Shown one piece after another: positions 18,234 through 27,799 of a stretch of 64,000 bases of DNA; within the stretch, counting starts at the first letter, position 1; every line of letters begins with the position of its first letter. The notes under the pieces were generated by a model, which worked only from the letters and a program-made list of their open reading frames with translations, had not been told where the DNA came from and ran no database searches. The stretch spans positions 1 through 64,000 of the forward strand of contig NZ_JAKGBW010000005.1 of NCBI RefSeq assembly GCF_021556485.1, read 5' to 3'. Source of the DNA: Oceanobacillus alkalisoli. Lineage in GTDB: Bacteria > Bacillota > Bacilli > Bacillales > Amphibacillaceae. Both the position numbers and the translations under genes were made by a program.

Positions 18234-18284
18234 GTGTATAGTATCAGTTCGAACCCATTGGCAGATTAGTCACGAAGTATAATA

Positions 18285-18321
18285 AAATGCAGTCTCTAAT
18301 TGAAGGGACTGCATTTCTATT
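18285..18321 (+). terminator. Terminator after the AbgT gene region
   Basis: AAATGCAGTC (18285-18294) pairs with GACTGCATTT (18307-18316). The T-run is short, so strength is uncertain. Confidence 0.6.
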
Positions 18322-18360
18322 AGATTCGAAAAGTGCAGGAAGCTTTTGTGCAACGTTTTT

Positions 18361-18573
18361 TTATTTAAATAACTTTTTAATCAAACCGAATATACTAAAT
18401 GACGTTTTCTTGTAAACTTTATTATAAGCCGCTTTCCTGGGATGACGTGCCCAGCCTGTTCCTTTCTTACCGTATACAGGATTGATAGCGGATTTTACCC
18501 TACGTTTCACCTTGCCAGTTGTTCGTGCTTTAAAGCTCTTTTTTAGGCTAGGTTTTCTCACTCCGAATTTCAT
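18361..18573 (-). CDS. Small basic hypothetical protein, phage-like
   Basis: A 70-residue very basic protein (MKFGVRKPSLKKSFKARTTG... with many Lys/Arg and an aromatic tail FSIFGLIKKLFK). Similar short basic proteins are common in prophages and mobile regions of Firmicutes, but I do not know a function. AAAGGAGC precedes the ATG. It follows the gene at 18594 by 20 bases and is probably cotranscribed with it. Confidence 0.55.
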   Translation of the reverse strand: MKFGVRKPSLKKSFKARTTGKVKRRVKSAINPVYGKKGTGWARHPRKAAYNKVYKKTSFSIFGLIKKLFK

Positions 18574-18593
18574 GTAATGCTCCTTTCATTATG

Positions 18594-18821
18594 CTAAGCG
18601 TGTAGATTTACCTTAACCGGGGTACTTAATAACAAGTATCCAAAGGGAACCCTTAGGAATTTGCTTAAATCTGTCAGTTGATTAAAAGTCGGACTCAATT
18701 CATTGTTAATCCACTTGTTAAATGTTTTAAACCTTTTTTCCACATCTTCCATACTTCGGTTAGACTTAGAAATAGCATCAAGAATAACTTCAGGGTTTAC
18801 ATCTACCCTAATGGTACTCAT
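18594..18821 (-). CDS. Small protein resembling the N-terminal part of ImmA/IrrE-type regulators
   Basis: 75 residues: VNPEVILDAISKSNRSMEDV and then FNKWINNELSPTFNQLTDLS, KFLRVPFGYLLLSTPVK. This is the helical DNA-binding-like head that precedes the zinc peptidase domain in ImmA-type phage/ICE regulators (usual pattern: helix-turn-helix then RPLAVFFL-P). The peptidase part is absent; the frame ends directly after the head. It may be a truncated remnant or a small stand-alone regulator. AAAGGAGGGA lies before the ATG. Together with the 18361 gene it suggests a trace of a mobile element. Confidence 0.5.
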   Translation of the reverse strand: MSTIRVDVNPEVILDAISKSNRSMEDVEKRFKTFNKWINNELSPTFNQLTDLSKFLRVPFGYLLLSTPVKVNLHA

Positions 18822-18963
18822 TATTTTCCCTCCTTTTCTAAATGTGTTTAATTCTATTCAGTATATGCTATCTGTAGGTAAATTCTGACATAAATACAGA
18901 ACTAATGGTCTTAAGTTCGCATTAATCGCCCTTTGTTTATAAAAATGCGGTTAAAGGTGGTAA

Positions 18964-18997
18964 AAGGGGCTGGTTGTTATAACCAAGCTCCCTTATC
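18964..18997 (-). terminator. Hairpin downstream of the phosphoesterase gene
   Basis: AAGGGGCTGGTT and AACCAAGCTCCCTT form an imperfect stem; on the minus strand it is followed by TTTTACC. A weak terminator for the gene at 19069. Confidence 0.5.
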
Positions 18998-19068
18998 CGT
19001 ATTATTAACCATGTATATTTTAAGAAGACAATCGAAGTAGCAGTAACCGCTCTCTAGTCTCCATCCAC

Positions 19069-20643
19069 TTAAACCTCAACAGAAAAATTATCCGTCACCC
19101 TCGCTTCAATCATCCCCCGCTCCTCTATGTAATTACTAATCAACTCCACCATATCCTGCTGAATCTCTTTTACAACCGGTTTATCTTTAAACATATCAAA
19201 ATCGCCGCCCCCGCTTGCACGGTAATTATTCATGACAACATCGTAACTCTCTTCCATATCGAGCGGTTTCCCTCTATATGTAATGCTTTCCACTTTACTT
19301 CCTTTAGGATTCGATACACGAATGGAATACTCGATACCTTCCCACATATCATAGTTATAATGCTCAGGCTTCGGAATGAGATAATCTGGATTTACGGTCA
19401 TATCTCCATTCGCGTCCAGCGTGAAATATTCCGCACTTTTTTCTAGGGCTTGTTTGATATCCTCTCCAGTTAACGAAAGAACGACGAGTGTGTTTGGGAA
19501 CTTATAGTTTGTAACGATATCACGCATGGTTATCTTGGCAGGAAAGCCGGTTGCTTCATTACCAAGGAGAGCGGTAACTGAAATAGCTGCACCTGACGCG
19601 TCCATTTGCACTTTTTGAACCAACTCAATAAAAGGATGCTTTCTCACTCTCGCTTGGAATGGATCGCGAATAATCATATCGCCTTGTATTTCTCCGATTG
19701 GTTCGTCCAGCCAATTTTGCGTGGATTGCTCTAATTCTTCCATTTCTTTTAAAATAATAGGATCCGCGGGTACACCTTCTAACGTTTTTACGTTTGCTTG
19801 CTTCGTTGCTGTGACCCATCTGTCTTCCTCCCATCTGAATGTCACATCAATTTCTCCATAAGCCTCGCCATTATTTCCTGGCTGAATGACGAGACAATCA
19901 CGAATTGTTCCCGTTACGTTGCGGTGTTGATGGCCGGTTAGAAGAATGTCAATCCCATCAATTTTATCTGCCATTTCATACGCTTGATTCTCACCCGTTA
20001 AGTTTTCCGTTACTTCTCCTGTTTCCATATCCCTTTCGAAACCACCATGGTAGAGGGCAATAAGGAGATCATAGTCTTCATTAGATTGTATTTCTTTTAC
20101 GATCTCTTTTAGAGTGGTAAAGGCATCGGCGAACTGAATGCCTTGAATATGCTCCGGTGTTTCCCAGTTTGGAACGTAATGCGTGGTCACGCCGGTAATG
20201 GCTACTTTAACCCCATTACTTAATGTTTTGATGATATAGGGGGAGCCAAAATAGGGTTTACCCGTTTTTTCATCTACTATATTAGCGGATAACCATGGAT
20301 AGTTCGACTGATCGACAGCGTCCTGTAAAATAGCTTTTCCGAAATTAAATTCATGATTGCCGGGGACACCTGCATCGAGACCAATTTGATTCATAATCGC
20401 AATCATCGGATTCGGTTTCTCCGCATGATTTTTTACGTAATGGGCCATGAGTGGTGTGCCTTGAATCAAATCACCATTATCGAGGACGATCATATGCTCA
20501 TTTTCCTGTCGTTTCTTCTGGACAAGTGTAGCGTATGTTGCCAAACCGAGCTCTGCCTTTTCGTTTGTTCCATAGTTAATCGGCATTACGCTCCCGTGAA
20601 TATCGCTTGTATACAGCACTTTAATCGTTGTTTGTTTCGTCAA
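19069..20643 (-). CDS. 5'-nucleotidase/2',3'-cyclic phosphodiesterase-type metallophosphoesterase
   Basis: A 524-residue two-domain enzyme of the UshA/YunD type. The N-terminal metallophosphatase domain has the metal motifs TSDIHG (Asp14, His16), DNGD, GNHEF (about 95-99), YHGG and GHQHRN. The C-terminal 5'-nucleotidase domain has NYRASGGGDFDMF for base and phosphate binding. There is no signal peptide, so it probably acts in the cytoplasm on nucleotides or related esters. The TTG start is chosen because AAAGGATG lies 8 bases upstream. It is divergent from the phn operon and fits a phosphorus-salvage region. Confidence 0.8.
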   Translation of the reverse strand: MTKQTTIKVLYTSDIHGSVMPINYGTNEKAELGLATYATLVQKKRQENEHMIVLDNGDLIQGTPLMAHYVKNHAEKPNPMIAIMNQIGLDAGVPGNHEFNFGKAILQDAVDQSNYPWLSANIVDEKTGKPYFGSPYIIKTLSNGVKVAITGVTTHYVPNWETPEHIQGIQFADAFTTLKEIVKEIQSNEDYDLLIALYHGGFERDMETGEVTENLTGENQAYEMADKIDGIDILLTGHQHRNVTGTIRDCLVIQPGNNGEAYGEIDVTFRWEEDRWVTATKQANVKTLEGVPADPIILKEMEELEQSTQNWLDEPIGEIQGDMIIRDPFQARVRKHPFIELVQKVQMDASGAAISVTALLGNEATGFPAKITMRDIVTNYKFPNTLVVLSLTGEDIKQALEKSAEYFTLDANGDMTVNPDYLIPKPEHYNYDMWEGIEYSIRVSNPKGSKVESITYRGKPLDMEESYDVVMNNYRASGGGDFDMFKDKPVVKEIQQDMVELISNYIEERGMIEARVTDNFSVEV

Positions 20644-21144
20644 GTGTGTTCATCCTTTCTTGAAGATCTATCCTAATAGTAGTTTACCAAATAAAAACGG
20701 TATGATTGTAAACTTTTGTTAAGCAAAACAGAGCGTTATAAAATCTCAATCGCTATTGTAAAAAACCAAGACATAAGACATAATAAGAATGTAGGGTTTG
20801 TCTGCTAGTTATTATGGAAGGAAAGCATCTGTTTTAACCTTAACACAAGAAGTTATCCTCGTAATCTAGTATTGCGAATCGCTTTCGGATGAACCTTATC
20901 GATTAGAAAGCGAGCGGTTTCTATACGTAGGAACCTCGTTACTTTAGACAAAAGGGGGCAGTTACCAAGCACTGGGGGAAAGGGGAGAGAGATTAGCATT
21001 TATAATAAGAAAAAATGTAAACGTTTTATGTAAATGGAACTTTACAAAAATTTACAAATGTTTACCTGACGTTTATATTTTTTTAAGCTTCATTTTATAA
21101 AATGGGGTCTGTAACTAAAAATAGATGAAGAGAGGAAGATTACA
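20644..21144. other. Divergent intergenic region carrying the phn control sequence
   Basis: Apart from the PhoP-box-like repeats at 21016-21077 (listed separately) no further gene or structure was recognised in this 500-bp stretch. Confidence 0.5.
21016..21077 (+). promoter_or_regulatory. PhoP-box-like repeats upstream of phnD
   Basis: TTTACA at 21041, TTTACA at 21051, TTTACC at 21061 and TTTATA at 21072 recur every 10-11 bases, the one-turn periodicity of PhoP binding sites in Bacillus (TTWACA-like hexamers). TGTAAA also occurs at 21016 and 21029 in the opposite sense. Phosphate-starvation control of phnDCEE is inferred. Confidence 0.6.
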
Positions 21145-22188
21145 GTGAAAAAGATCTTATATTTATTCCTGGTAAGTGCAATTATTGTTGTATTAGCAGC
21201 TTGTGGGGAAAATGAGGAAGAAAGCTCTACATCTGGGGAAAATGGAGAAACATCGATTGATAGTCTATCGGTTGGCTTTGTTCCTTCACGAGAGCCAGAT
21301 GAGATTATCACGGCAACAGAACCGTTGAAGAACTTATTAACAGAGGAAATGGCTGAACTAGGATATGAAATAGGTGAAGTAGATATTACAGTAGGGACAA
21401 ACTACGAGGCGGTTGGTGAAGCACTTTCTGCTGGGACAACGGATATTGGGCTAATCCCGGGTGGTACATATGTGTTATATGATGACGGTGCAGAGGCTGT
21501 GTTGACAGCAACACGTGCTGGCTTAAGCATTGAATCGGATGATCCAAAAGAGTGGAATGATAACAAGCCGACAGAAGATTCCGATGAACAGACGACAAGC
21601 TATCGTGCGTTGATTATTGCTGGTCCATCTGAAAAAGGTCAAGAGCTATCAGAAAAAGTCAATAACGGGGAAGAGTTAACATGGGAAGATGTGAATAGTG
21701 CGTCTTGGGCTGTTATGTCTTCCTCTTCACCAGCTGGTTATATTTACCCTGCATTATGGCTGGATGAAAACTATGGAAATACGATTACGGATCTTGATAA
21801 CGTTGTACAGTCCGATTCTTATGGGAGTTCTTTTGCACGACTTGCAGCAGGTCAAATTGATGTCATGGTAGCTTATGCAGATGCAAGACGTGACAATGTC
21901 GACCAGTGGCAAGAAGAGTTCGGCGGAGAAGGAACGATTTGGGATGAAACGAATGTTATCGGAGTAACTCCTGCTATTTATAACGATACGGTTAGTGTCA
22001 GCAAGAACTCTGAAATTATGGATGATGATTTGAAAGCAGCCATTCAGCAAGCCTTTATCAACATTGGTGAGTCAGAAGAAGGACAAGAAGTCATTTCCAT
22101 CTATAATCATGAAGGTTATCAAGAAGCCGATTCATCCGATTATGACAATGAAAGAGATGCGCAGGAAATGGTTCAGAGTCTGAACTAA
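21145..22188 (+). CDS. phnD: Phosphonate/phosphite-type ABC transporter binding lipoprotein
   Basis: A 347-residue binding protein. A lipoprotein signal (LFLVSAIIVVLAAC) is followed by the PhnD-type fold: LSVGFVPSREPDEI, VGTNYEAVGEALSAGTTDIG, SSPAGYIYPALWL and QIDVMVAYADARRDN. It captures phosphonates or related oxyanions outside the cell. The GTG start has AGAGAGGAAG 6 bases upstream. First gene of phnDCEE; a hairpin follows it. No C-P lyase or phosphonatase gene is nearby, so the real ligand could be phosphite, phosphate or phosphate esters. Confidence 0.85.
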   Translation: MKKILYLFLVSAIIVVLAACGENEEESSTSGENGETSIDSLSVGFVPSREPDEIITATEPLKNLLTEEMAELGYEIGEVDITVGTNYEAVGEALSAGTTDIGLIPGGTYVLYDDGAEAVLTATRAGLSIESDDPKEWNDNKPTEDSDEQTTSYRALIIAGPSEKGQELSEKVNNGEELTWEDVNSASWAVMSSSSPAGYIYPALWLDENYGNTITDLDNVVQSDSYGSSFARLAAGQIDVMVAYADARRDNVDQWQEEFGGEGTIWDETNVIGVTPAIYNDTVSVSKNSEIMDDDLKAAIQQAFINIGESEEGQEVISIYNHEGYQEADSSDYDNERDAQEMVQSLN

Positions 22189-22223
22189 TAACTATATACG
22201 ATGCAATAGAATGCTAGTTAAAC

Positions 22224-22254
22224 GAGAGCATCACTTACTGATGCTCTCATTTTT
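22224..22254 (+). terminator. Intercistronic hairpin/terminator between phnD and phnC
   Basis: GAGAGCATC (22224-22232) pairs with GATGCTCTC (22240-22248), then ATTTTT. Probably a partial terminator that lowers expression of phnCEE relative to phnD. Confidence 0.75.
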
Positions 22255-22273
22255 CAAGATTGGAGAGTAAGAG

Positions 22274-23056
22274 ATGATAGAATTTATCAACGTAGGAAAA
22301 ACCTATCCAAATAAAATGAAAGCACTGGAAGATATTAATTTGCAGATTGAAAAAGGTGAATTTGTTGCGGTTATCGGTCCTTCGGGTGCTGGAAAATCCA
22401 CCTTGCTTCGTTGTATCAACCGGATGCATGATATAACGGAAGGACAATTAATTGTTGACGGTGTGGAAGTAAATTCATTGAAAGGAAAAGAGATTCGCAC
22501 ATTCAGACAGCGCATTGGCATGATATTTCAATCGTATAATCTTGTTACGAGAATCTCCGTTATAAAAAATGTCCTCGTGTCATTTGCTCCCAAGCTTCCC
22601 ATTTGGCGGAAAGTGCTCGGGTTATTTTCGAAAGAGCATAAAGTGAAAGCACTGACGGCGCTTGATCAAGTGGGTATTTTAGATAAAGCGTATGTCCGCG
22701 TCGATCAATTGTCTGGTGGACAACAGCAGCGTGTGGCGCTCGCGCGGACGCTTGCACAGAGTCCTGACATTATTCTAGCTGATGAGCCGATTGCCTCTCT
22801 CGACCCTGTAACGGCCAAACAGGTGATGGATGATTTTACAAAAATAAATAAAGAAACGAATATTTCTGTTATCATCAACATTCACCATGTTGAAATCGCA
22901 CTGGAATATGCGGACCGAATTATCGGTATTAGAAAAGGAAAGATTGTTTATGATGGTACAGCGAAAGATTTAACAGAGGAACATCTTGATTACATATATA
23001 AAGGACAGACAGAAGAATTACACGATAAGGAGAGGGAGGAGAAAATGAATGTATGA
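22274..23056 (+). CDS. phnC: Phosphonate ABC transporter ATP-binding protein
   Basis: 260 residues with Walker A GPSGAGKST, Q-loop MIFQSYNLV, signature LSGGQQQRV, Walker B IILADEPIASLD and the H-loop IHHVE, as in PhnC. GGAGAGTAAGAG precedes the ATG. The 3' end overlaps the next gene by 8 bases, so translation is coupled. It powers the two PhnE permeases. Confidence 0.88.
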   Translation: MIEFINVGKTYPNKMKALEDINLQIEKGEFVAVIGPSGAGKSTLLRCINRMHDITEGQLIVDGVEVNSLKGKEIRTFRQRIGMIFQSYNLVTRISVIKNVLVSFAPKLPIWRKVLGLFSKEHKVKALTALDQVGILDKAYVRVDQLSGGQQQRVALARTLAQSPDIILADEPIASLDPVTAKQVMDDFTKINKETNISVIINIHHVEIALEYADRIIGIRKGKIVYDGTAKDLTEEHLDYIYKGQTEELHDKEREEKMNV

Positions 23057-23861
23057 TAAAATTTTCCCTCCAGCTGAAATTACGCTTCCAAATGGAAAGG
23101 TCGTTTATGAGAAGAAATCAAGGACACCGATCATTCTCGTTCTATTAGTTATCGCAACGATTCTTTCGGTTCGGTTTACGGATTTTGATATGAATATATT
23201 GCTAAAGCGATGGAATGAATTTTTTGTGATCATCGGTCAGATGATTCCGCCGAAATGGGAATATTTAAGTCATGTGTGGCAGCCGCTCCTTGATACGATC
23301 AAAATGTCTCTCTTAGGTTCCATTCTTGGATCGATCGCTGCCGTTCCAGCGGCTTATTTCGCATCTTCCAACATCGTAAGTAAGCCTGTAGCTTCGGTGG
23401 CGAAGTTTCTCCTGAGTATTCTCAGAACATTACCGACACTTGTTACGGCTCTGATTGCTACGTTCATATTTGGGCTCGGAACCTTGGCTGGTACGGTAGC
23501 GATTTTTCTATTTACAGTCGCTTATGTTGGGAAACTGCTATATGAGCAAATTGAAAATGCGGACATGGGATCGTTTGAAGCGATGGAATCCATTGGAATG
23601 GGTCGCCTGCAAGCATTTCGGTATGCAATCTTCCCCCAGGTCTTACCTAACTATTTATCAACCTCGCTATTTTCTTTCGAGGGAAACGTCAGGTATGCCG
23701 CAATTTTAGGATATGTTGGTGCGGGCGGAATTGGCTTACTGTTAAATGAGTCCCTTGGCTGGCGTGATTATGCAAGTGTTGGGACGATTTTGCTCATGCT
23801 GATTATTACGGTATACCTCATTGAAAAAGTCAGCGAGCATTTCCGTAAAAAGTTAATCTAA
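23049..23861 (+). CDS. phnE: Phosphonate ABC transporter permease (first)
   Basis: A 270-residue membrane protein with about six hydrophobic segments and the PhnE/MetI-type coupling motif MESIGMGRLQAFRYAIFPQ (EAA loop). The N-terminus is cytoplasmic and polar (MYDKIFPPAEITLPNGKVVYEKK). It overlaps phnC. Two different PhnE-like permeases in one operon probably form a heterodimeric channel. Confidence 0.85.
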   Translation: MYDKIFPPAEITLPNGKVVYEKKSRTPIILVLLVIATILSVRFTDFDMNILLKRWNEFFVIIGQMIPPKWEYLSHVWQPLLDTIKMSLLGSILGSIAAVPAAYFASSNIVSKPVASVAKFLLSILRTLPTLVTALIATFIFGLGTLAGTVAIFLFTVAYVGKLLYEQIENADMGSFEAMESIGMGRLQAFRYAIFPQVLPNYLSTSLFSFEGNVRYAAILGYVGAGGIGLLLNESLGWRDYASVGTILLMLIITVYLIEKVSEHFRKKLI

Positions 23862-23875
23862 AGGAGTCTAGTTAT

Positions 23876-24682
23876 ATGGATGCAATCGAAAAACAGCTTC
23901 ATGCTTCACCGCGAAATTTACGTTATATCCTTACGATAACGATACTCATCCTAATTTTATTTATTTGGTCACTTACGACTGTGAATCTAGATAATATTGC
24001 AGAAAGTGGGTTGGGGATTGCTGCAGGGATTATTGGAGGAATCCTGAATCCAGATCTTGATTTATTATTTAGTTTCACATCCCAAGGTGTCCTCTATTTA
24101 TTAATTGAAACGATCGCCATTGCTTTTCTTGGTACGATTATCGGCGCGATCCTGGCGATTCCACTTGCATTTCTGTCGGCCACCAAGATTGTGCCAAAAC
24201 CTGTTGCGAGCGTGACGAGACTATTGTTAATCGTCATTCGAACCATTCCAGCGCTTGTTTATGGATTAATGTTTATTCGGGTTACAGGGCCTGGTCCATT
24301 TGCCGGGGTGTTGACCATTTCACTTGCATCAATCGGAATGCTTGCGAAGTTATTCGTCGACATCATCGAAGAACTCGATACGGATATCTTGGAATCTCTT
24401 GACTCGATTGGCTGTAATACTTTTGAGAAAATCCGTTACGGTATATGGCCACAGCTTTTTTCTATGTTTCTATCCATCATCATTTACCGTTTCGATATGA
24501 ATTTAAGAGAAGCTTCGATTCTTGGGATTGTAGGTGCAGGAGGAATTGGCGCGCCGCTAATCTTTGCGATGAATGCTTACAGATGGTCTGAGGTTGGATC
24601 GATTCTGATTGGTTTAGTTGTGCTTATCTTATTGGTCGAATTTTTCTCGAACCGAATTCGAACGAAACTTGTAAGAGGGTAG
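23876..24682 (+). CDS. phnE: Phosphonate ABC transporter permease (second)
   Basis: 268 residues, about six membrane segments, EAA loop LDSIGCNTFEKIRYGIWPQ and the late motif ASILGIVGAGGIGAPL. It follows the first permease after 14 bases with AAAGGAG before the ATG. Last gene of the operon; a copy of the 116-bp palindromic element lies 16 bases after its stop. Confidence 0.85.
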   Translation: MDAIEKQLHASPRNLRYILTITILILILFIWSLTTVNLDNIAESGLGIAAGIIGGILNPDLDLLFSFTSQGVLYLLIETIAIAFLGTIIGAILAIPLAFLSATKIVPKPVASVTRLLLIVIRTIPALVYGLMFIRVTGPGPFAGVLTISLASIGMLAKLFVDIIEELDTDILESLDSIGCNTFEKIRYGIWPQLFSMFLSIIIYRFDMNLREASILGIVGAGGIGAPLIFAMNAYRWSEVGSILIGLVVLILLVEFFSNRIRTKLVRG

Positions 24683-24698
24683 GATATCCATTTTGTTT

Positions 24699-24814
24699 AA
24701 TGAATTTCATAATACGTATTTAATGCTTCACCATCACCATATGTAGTTGAGTTGGTCCGTTCCCAACTACATATGGTGATGGAATAGCCGACTTTGGTAA
24801 TTATGAAATTCATT
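24699..24814 (+). repeat. Copy 2 of the 116-bp two-tier palindromic element
   Basis: Best-preserved copy: perfect outer arms (15) and inner arms (19), 17-base unpaired segments ACGTATTTAATGCTTCA (left) and AATAGCCGACTTTGGTA (right), 14-base loop. It lies between the phn operon and the secreted OB-fold gene. Confidence 0.93.
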
Positions 24815-24913
24815 CTGTTGTATAAACTATAATTTACAGATATTTAATAGGAATACAACAATGATTTGATAGAGTGGATATGAAAAATAAATGATCTGAC
24901 TAGGAGGGTAAAA

Positions 24914-27526
24914 GTGAAAAGAAATGCTTATGCTTTATGGATGTTGCTGTTAACGCTCGTCGTAAGTATTACCGTTTTACCACTGCCGTTTCAGGCGGAG
25001 ACAATGGATGATCCAGCTCCAGTTATTCAGCCGGAAAACCCGAATGGAAAGAAAGTATTATTTGACAATACTCACGCACAAACAGCTGGACAAGCCGATT
25101 GGGTGATCGACGGGGCATTCTCCGATTTTGCTGAAGGGATAGCAGCTAATGGATATCTTGTTGAAGAGTTTCGTAAAAACGGTCCACTAGCTGTAGAGGA
25201 CTTGGAAGATTATGATGTCTTTGTCATCCCGGAAGCGAATATCCCGTTTAAAAAAGAAGAACAGGATGCGATGATTACGTATGTTGAAAATGGCGGCAGT
25301 ATTTTCTTTATTTCTGATCATTACAATGCGGATCGAAATAAAAATCGCTGGGATTCTTCGGAAGTTATGAATGGCTACCGTCGCGGGGCACATAACGATC
25401 CAACGAAAGGGATGTCAGAAGAAGAAAAAAATGCTGAAGCGATGCAAGGCGTGGAAAGCTCTGATTGGTTAAGCGATCACTTTGGTATCCGTTTCAGGTA
25501 CAATGCTCCGGGAACCGTTGTGGCCGATCAAGTAGTGGATCCGTCAGAGACATTTGGAATTACGGAAGGTGTTAAGGAAGTAACGATGCATGCTGGTTCG
25601 ACGATGGCTATTACCGATCCAGAAATTGCAAAAGGTATCCTTTTCTTACCGGATGGTCTGGATGAGAGTGACAAATGGGGACCAGCAGTAGACGAGGGAA
25701 TTTACCATGGTGGTGGCGTAGAAGAGGGGCCGTATGCCGCTATTTCCAAATTAAGTGAAGGAAAGGCAGCCTTTATTGGGGATTCCTCTCCTGTAGAAGA
25801 TGCGACACCGAAATACCGAAATGAAGAAACCGGTGCAAAGAAAACAACGTATGATGGGTTTACAGATGCGGATAACGGAGAATTATTATTAAATATGATC
25901 GATTGGTTAGCAGAAGACGAATCCTATGAAAGTTTTGCTGAGGCAGGTATCCCGTTAGATGAGCGATCTCCGCTCTTGGATAAGGAAATACCTGAAAATT
26001 CAACAGAACCTCAAGCAGAACCTTGGTCCAAACCGTTAGAATCATATGATTGGTTTGACCCCTCTACATTTGCACCAGGCTCTTTTGGTTCATCCGTAGA
26101 TCCGGTTAAAGAACCAGAAATGTCCTTGGATTTTGCGTCAGTTTTACCAAATAATGAAATCTTTACGATTGAAGTAGTGGCTGAAGGTCTGGATCCTGGT
26201 CAAACGGTTACTGGTTACAATCTAGGTATCTACTTAGAAGGTGGACAACAAGTAGCCAAAGTTCAGAACCTTGACGGAAGCTGGCCTGCTAATTATGGAT
26301 ATAGTGAACATTTTTCACTTACAGCAAATGAAGAAGGAATTGCAAGGCATACGCTAAATGTCCAGCTGAATGAAAATGTGGATGGAAATGCGAATGTCCG
26401 TCTGCGTCAAGGTTCAACAAACGTTATTACAAATCCTGCGGTTATCGGTGAAGCGGAAGAAGATAATGAGGAAACGGTAACCCGTTCGATTCAGGAAGCT
26501 CGAAATCTAGCGGATGGTAAGTCTGTTGCAGTCGAAGGGGTGATTACAACAGAACCAGGACTTTTCGGTGGGCAAGGATTTTATGTACAAGATGAAACGG
26601 CAGGCATTTATGTGTTTCAACATAATGAGGCGTTTCGTCCTGGAGATAAAGTGAAACTTGAAGGAGTCGTCTCGACACATCAAGGGTTAAAGCAAATTTC
26701 AGATCTTGAGCTAATTGAAGTTATAGGAGAAAGTGAACTCCCAGAATTTGTAGCGGTCGACAAAATAGATGATGCCAACCAAGGCGAGCGTGTTACGCTT
26801 CAAGGTGAAATTGAAAACATCGTGTCTTACTGGAATGCCTTTGAATTTGATGTAAGAAACGGTGAAAATTTGACGAGAGTGCGCGTCGATGATCGAACGA
26901 ATATTTCTTATGAAACATTTGTAAGCAATTATGAAGAAGGGGAAAAGGTCTCGGTATCTGGTATTGCTTCGATTTTCCAAGATACGTATCAGTTATTAGT
27001 AGTGGATGAAGACCATATCCAAAAGACGGCAGGTGCTGGTTCTGCACCAATCATTCATCCTATATCTGATTTCACGACATTTGATATTACAGGATCCTAT
27101 CAAATTCCAGTTGATGTGTACGATGAAGATGGGGACTTAGCTGAAGTTATCATTGAGATGGAAGACAATACAATGGAAGATGAAATTTCTATTGAACCTT
27201 TAGATTATACACCTGGAAATTATGAAATAACAGTTATTGCCCGGGATGAGGCAGGCCACGTCACGGAGGAAGTGTTTCCTGTAGAAGCGATTCTCTCCTT
27301 AGCTGAACTGGAGAAGTTAGTGGAACTGGGAGAAGATCAAGGTTATCTTGATGAAAAAATGGAAAAACGGTTATTAAAGAAAGCGCTGGATGTTCAAACT
27401 GCGAAAAACGAACAAGCGAGAAATGGGAAATGGAATGCACTGGTTAATCAGATTGAAGCGCAGTCTGGTAAGAAAATAGTACGGGGTTATATGGATTATT
27501 GGGAAAGGCCAGTTGAGATGCGGTAA
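24914..27526 (+). CDS. Large secreted protein: GATase-like domain, OB-fold nucleic-acid-binding region, FIMAH domain
   Basis: 870 residues. A signal peptide ends near residue 29 (PLPFQAETM). Residues about 45-340 resemble a class-I amidotransferase-like fold (KKVLFDNTHAQTAGQADW, DVFVIPEANIPF, NGGSIFFISDHYNAD), often seen in extracellular hydrolase-associated proteins. Residues about 540-690 form a tandem OB-fold of the YhcR type (SVAVEGVITTEPGLFGGQGF, YVQDETAGIYVFQ, GERVTLQGEIENI). The end (LAELEKLVELGEDQGYLDEK) resembles the FIMAH domain of secreted Bacillus enzymes. No catalytic nuclease domain is obvious. Context suggests a role in extracellular nucleic-acid or phosphate salvage, an inference. 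AGGAGGGTA precedes the GTG start. Confidence 0.6.
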   Translation: MKRNAYALWMLLLTLVVSITVLPLPFQAETMDDPAPVIQPENPNGKKVLFDNTHAQTAGQADWVIDGAFSDFAEGIAANGYLVEEFRKNGPLAVEDLEDYDVFVIPEANIPFKKEEQDAMITYVENGGSIFFISDHYNADRNKNRWDSSEVMNGYRRGAHNDPTKGMSEEEKNAEAMQGVESSDWLSDHFGIRFRYNAPGTVVADQVVDPSETFGITEGVKEVTMHAGSTMAITDPEIAKGILFLPDGLDESDKWGPAVDEGIYHGGGVEEGPYAAISKLSEGKAAFIGDSSPVEDATPKYRNEETGAKKTTYDGFTDADNGELLLNMIDWLAEDESYESFAEAGIPLDERSPLLDKEIPENSTEPQAEPWSKPLESYDWFDPSTFAPGSFGSSVDPVKEPEMSLDFASVLPNNEIFTIEVVAEGLDPGQTVTGYNLGIYLEGGQQVAKVQNLDGSWPANYGYSEHFSLTANEEGIARHTLNVQLNENVDGNANVRLRQGSTNVITNPAVIGEAEEDNEETVTRSIQEARNLADGKSVAVEGVITTEPGLFGGQGFYVQDETAGIYVFQHNEAFRPGDKVKLEGVVSTHQGLKQISDLELIEVIGESELPEFVAVDKIDDANQGERVTLQGEIENIVSYWNAFEFDVRNGENLTRVRVDDRTNISYETFVSNYEEGEKVSVSGIASIFQDTYQLLVVDEDHIQKTAGAGSAPIIHPISDFTTFDITGSYQIPVDVYDEDGDLAEVIIEMEDNTMEDEISIEPLDYTPGNYEITVIARDEAGHVTEEVFPVEAILSLAELEKLVELGEDQGYLDEKMEKRLLKKALDVQTAKNEQARNGKWNALVNQIEAQSGKKIVRGYMDYWERPVEMR

Positions 27527-27625
27527 CGAATAGCGGAAATAAAAACTTAATGTTCGGTTCGCTGTATCTATTGTGAAAAGATACTGGTATTGGAAGATAT
27601 GTAGAAACATGCTAATAGAAAGATG

Positions 27626-27665
27626 AAAAAGGAAGCTAGGCACTTCAGCCAAGCTTCCTTTTTCA
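27626..27665. terminator. Terminator after the secreted protein
   Basis: AAAAAGGAAGCT pairs with AGCTTCCTTTTT, with inner GGC/GCC pairing. Works in both orientations. Confidence 0.85.
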
Positions 27666-27799
27666 TTTTAATATAGCAAATTACGCTCCCCGAACCATCC
27701 TGCATGCTAACCGGGCAAAGCGCACTATCCCTAAATAATCACACACCATAAAATTAAGCATAAGCCACTATTGCCATTCACTAATTCTCTCCAATTTTT

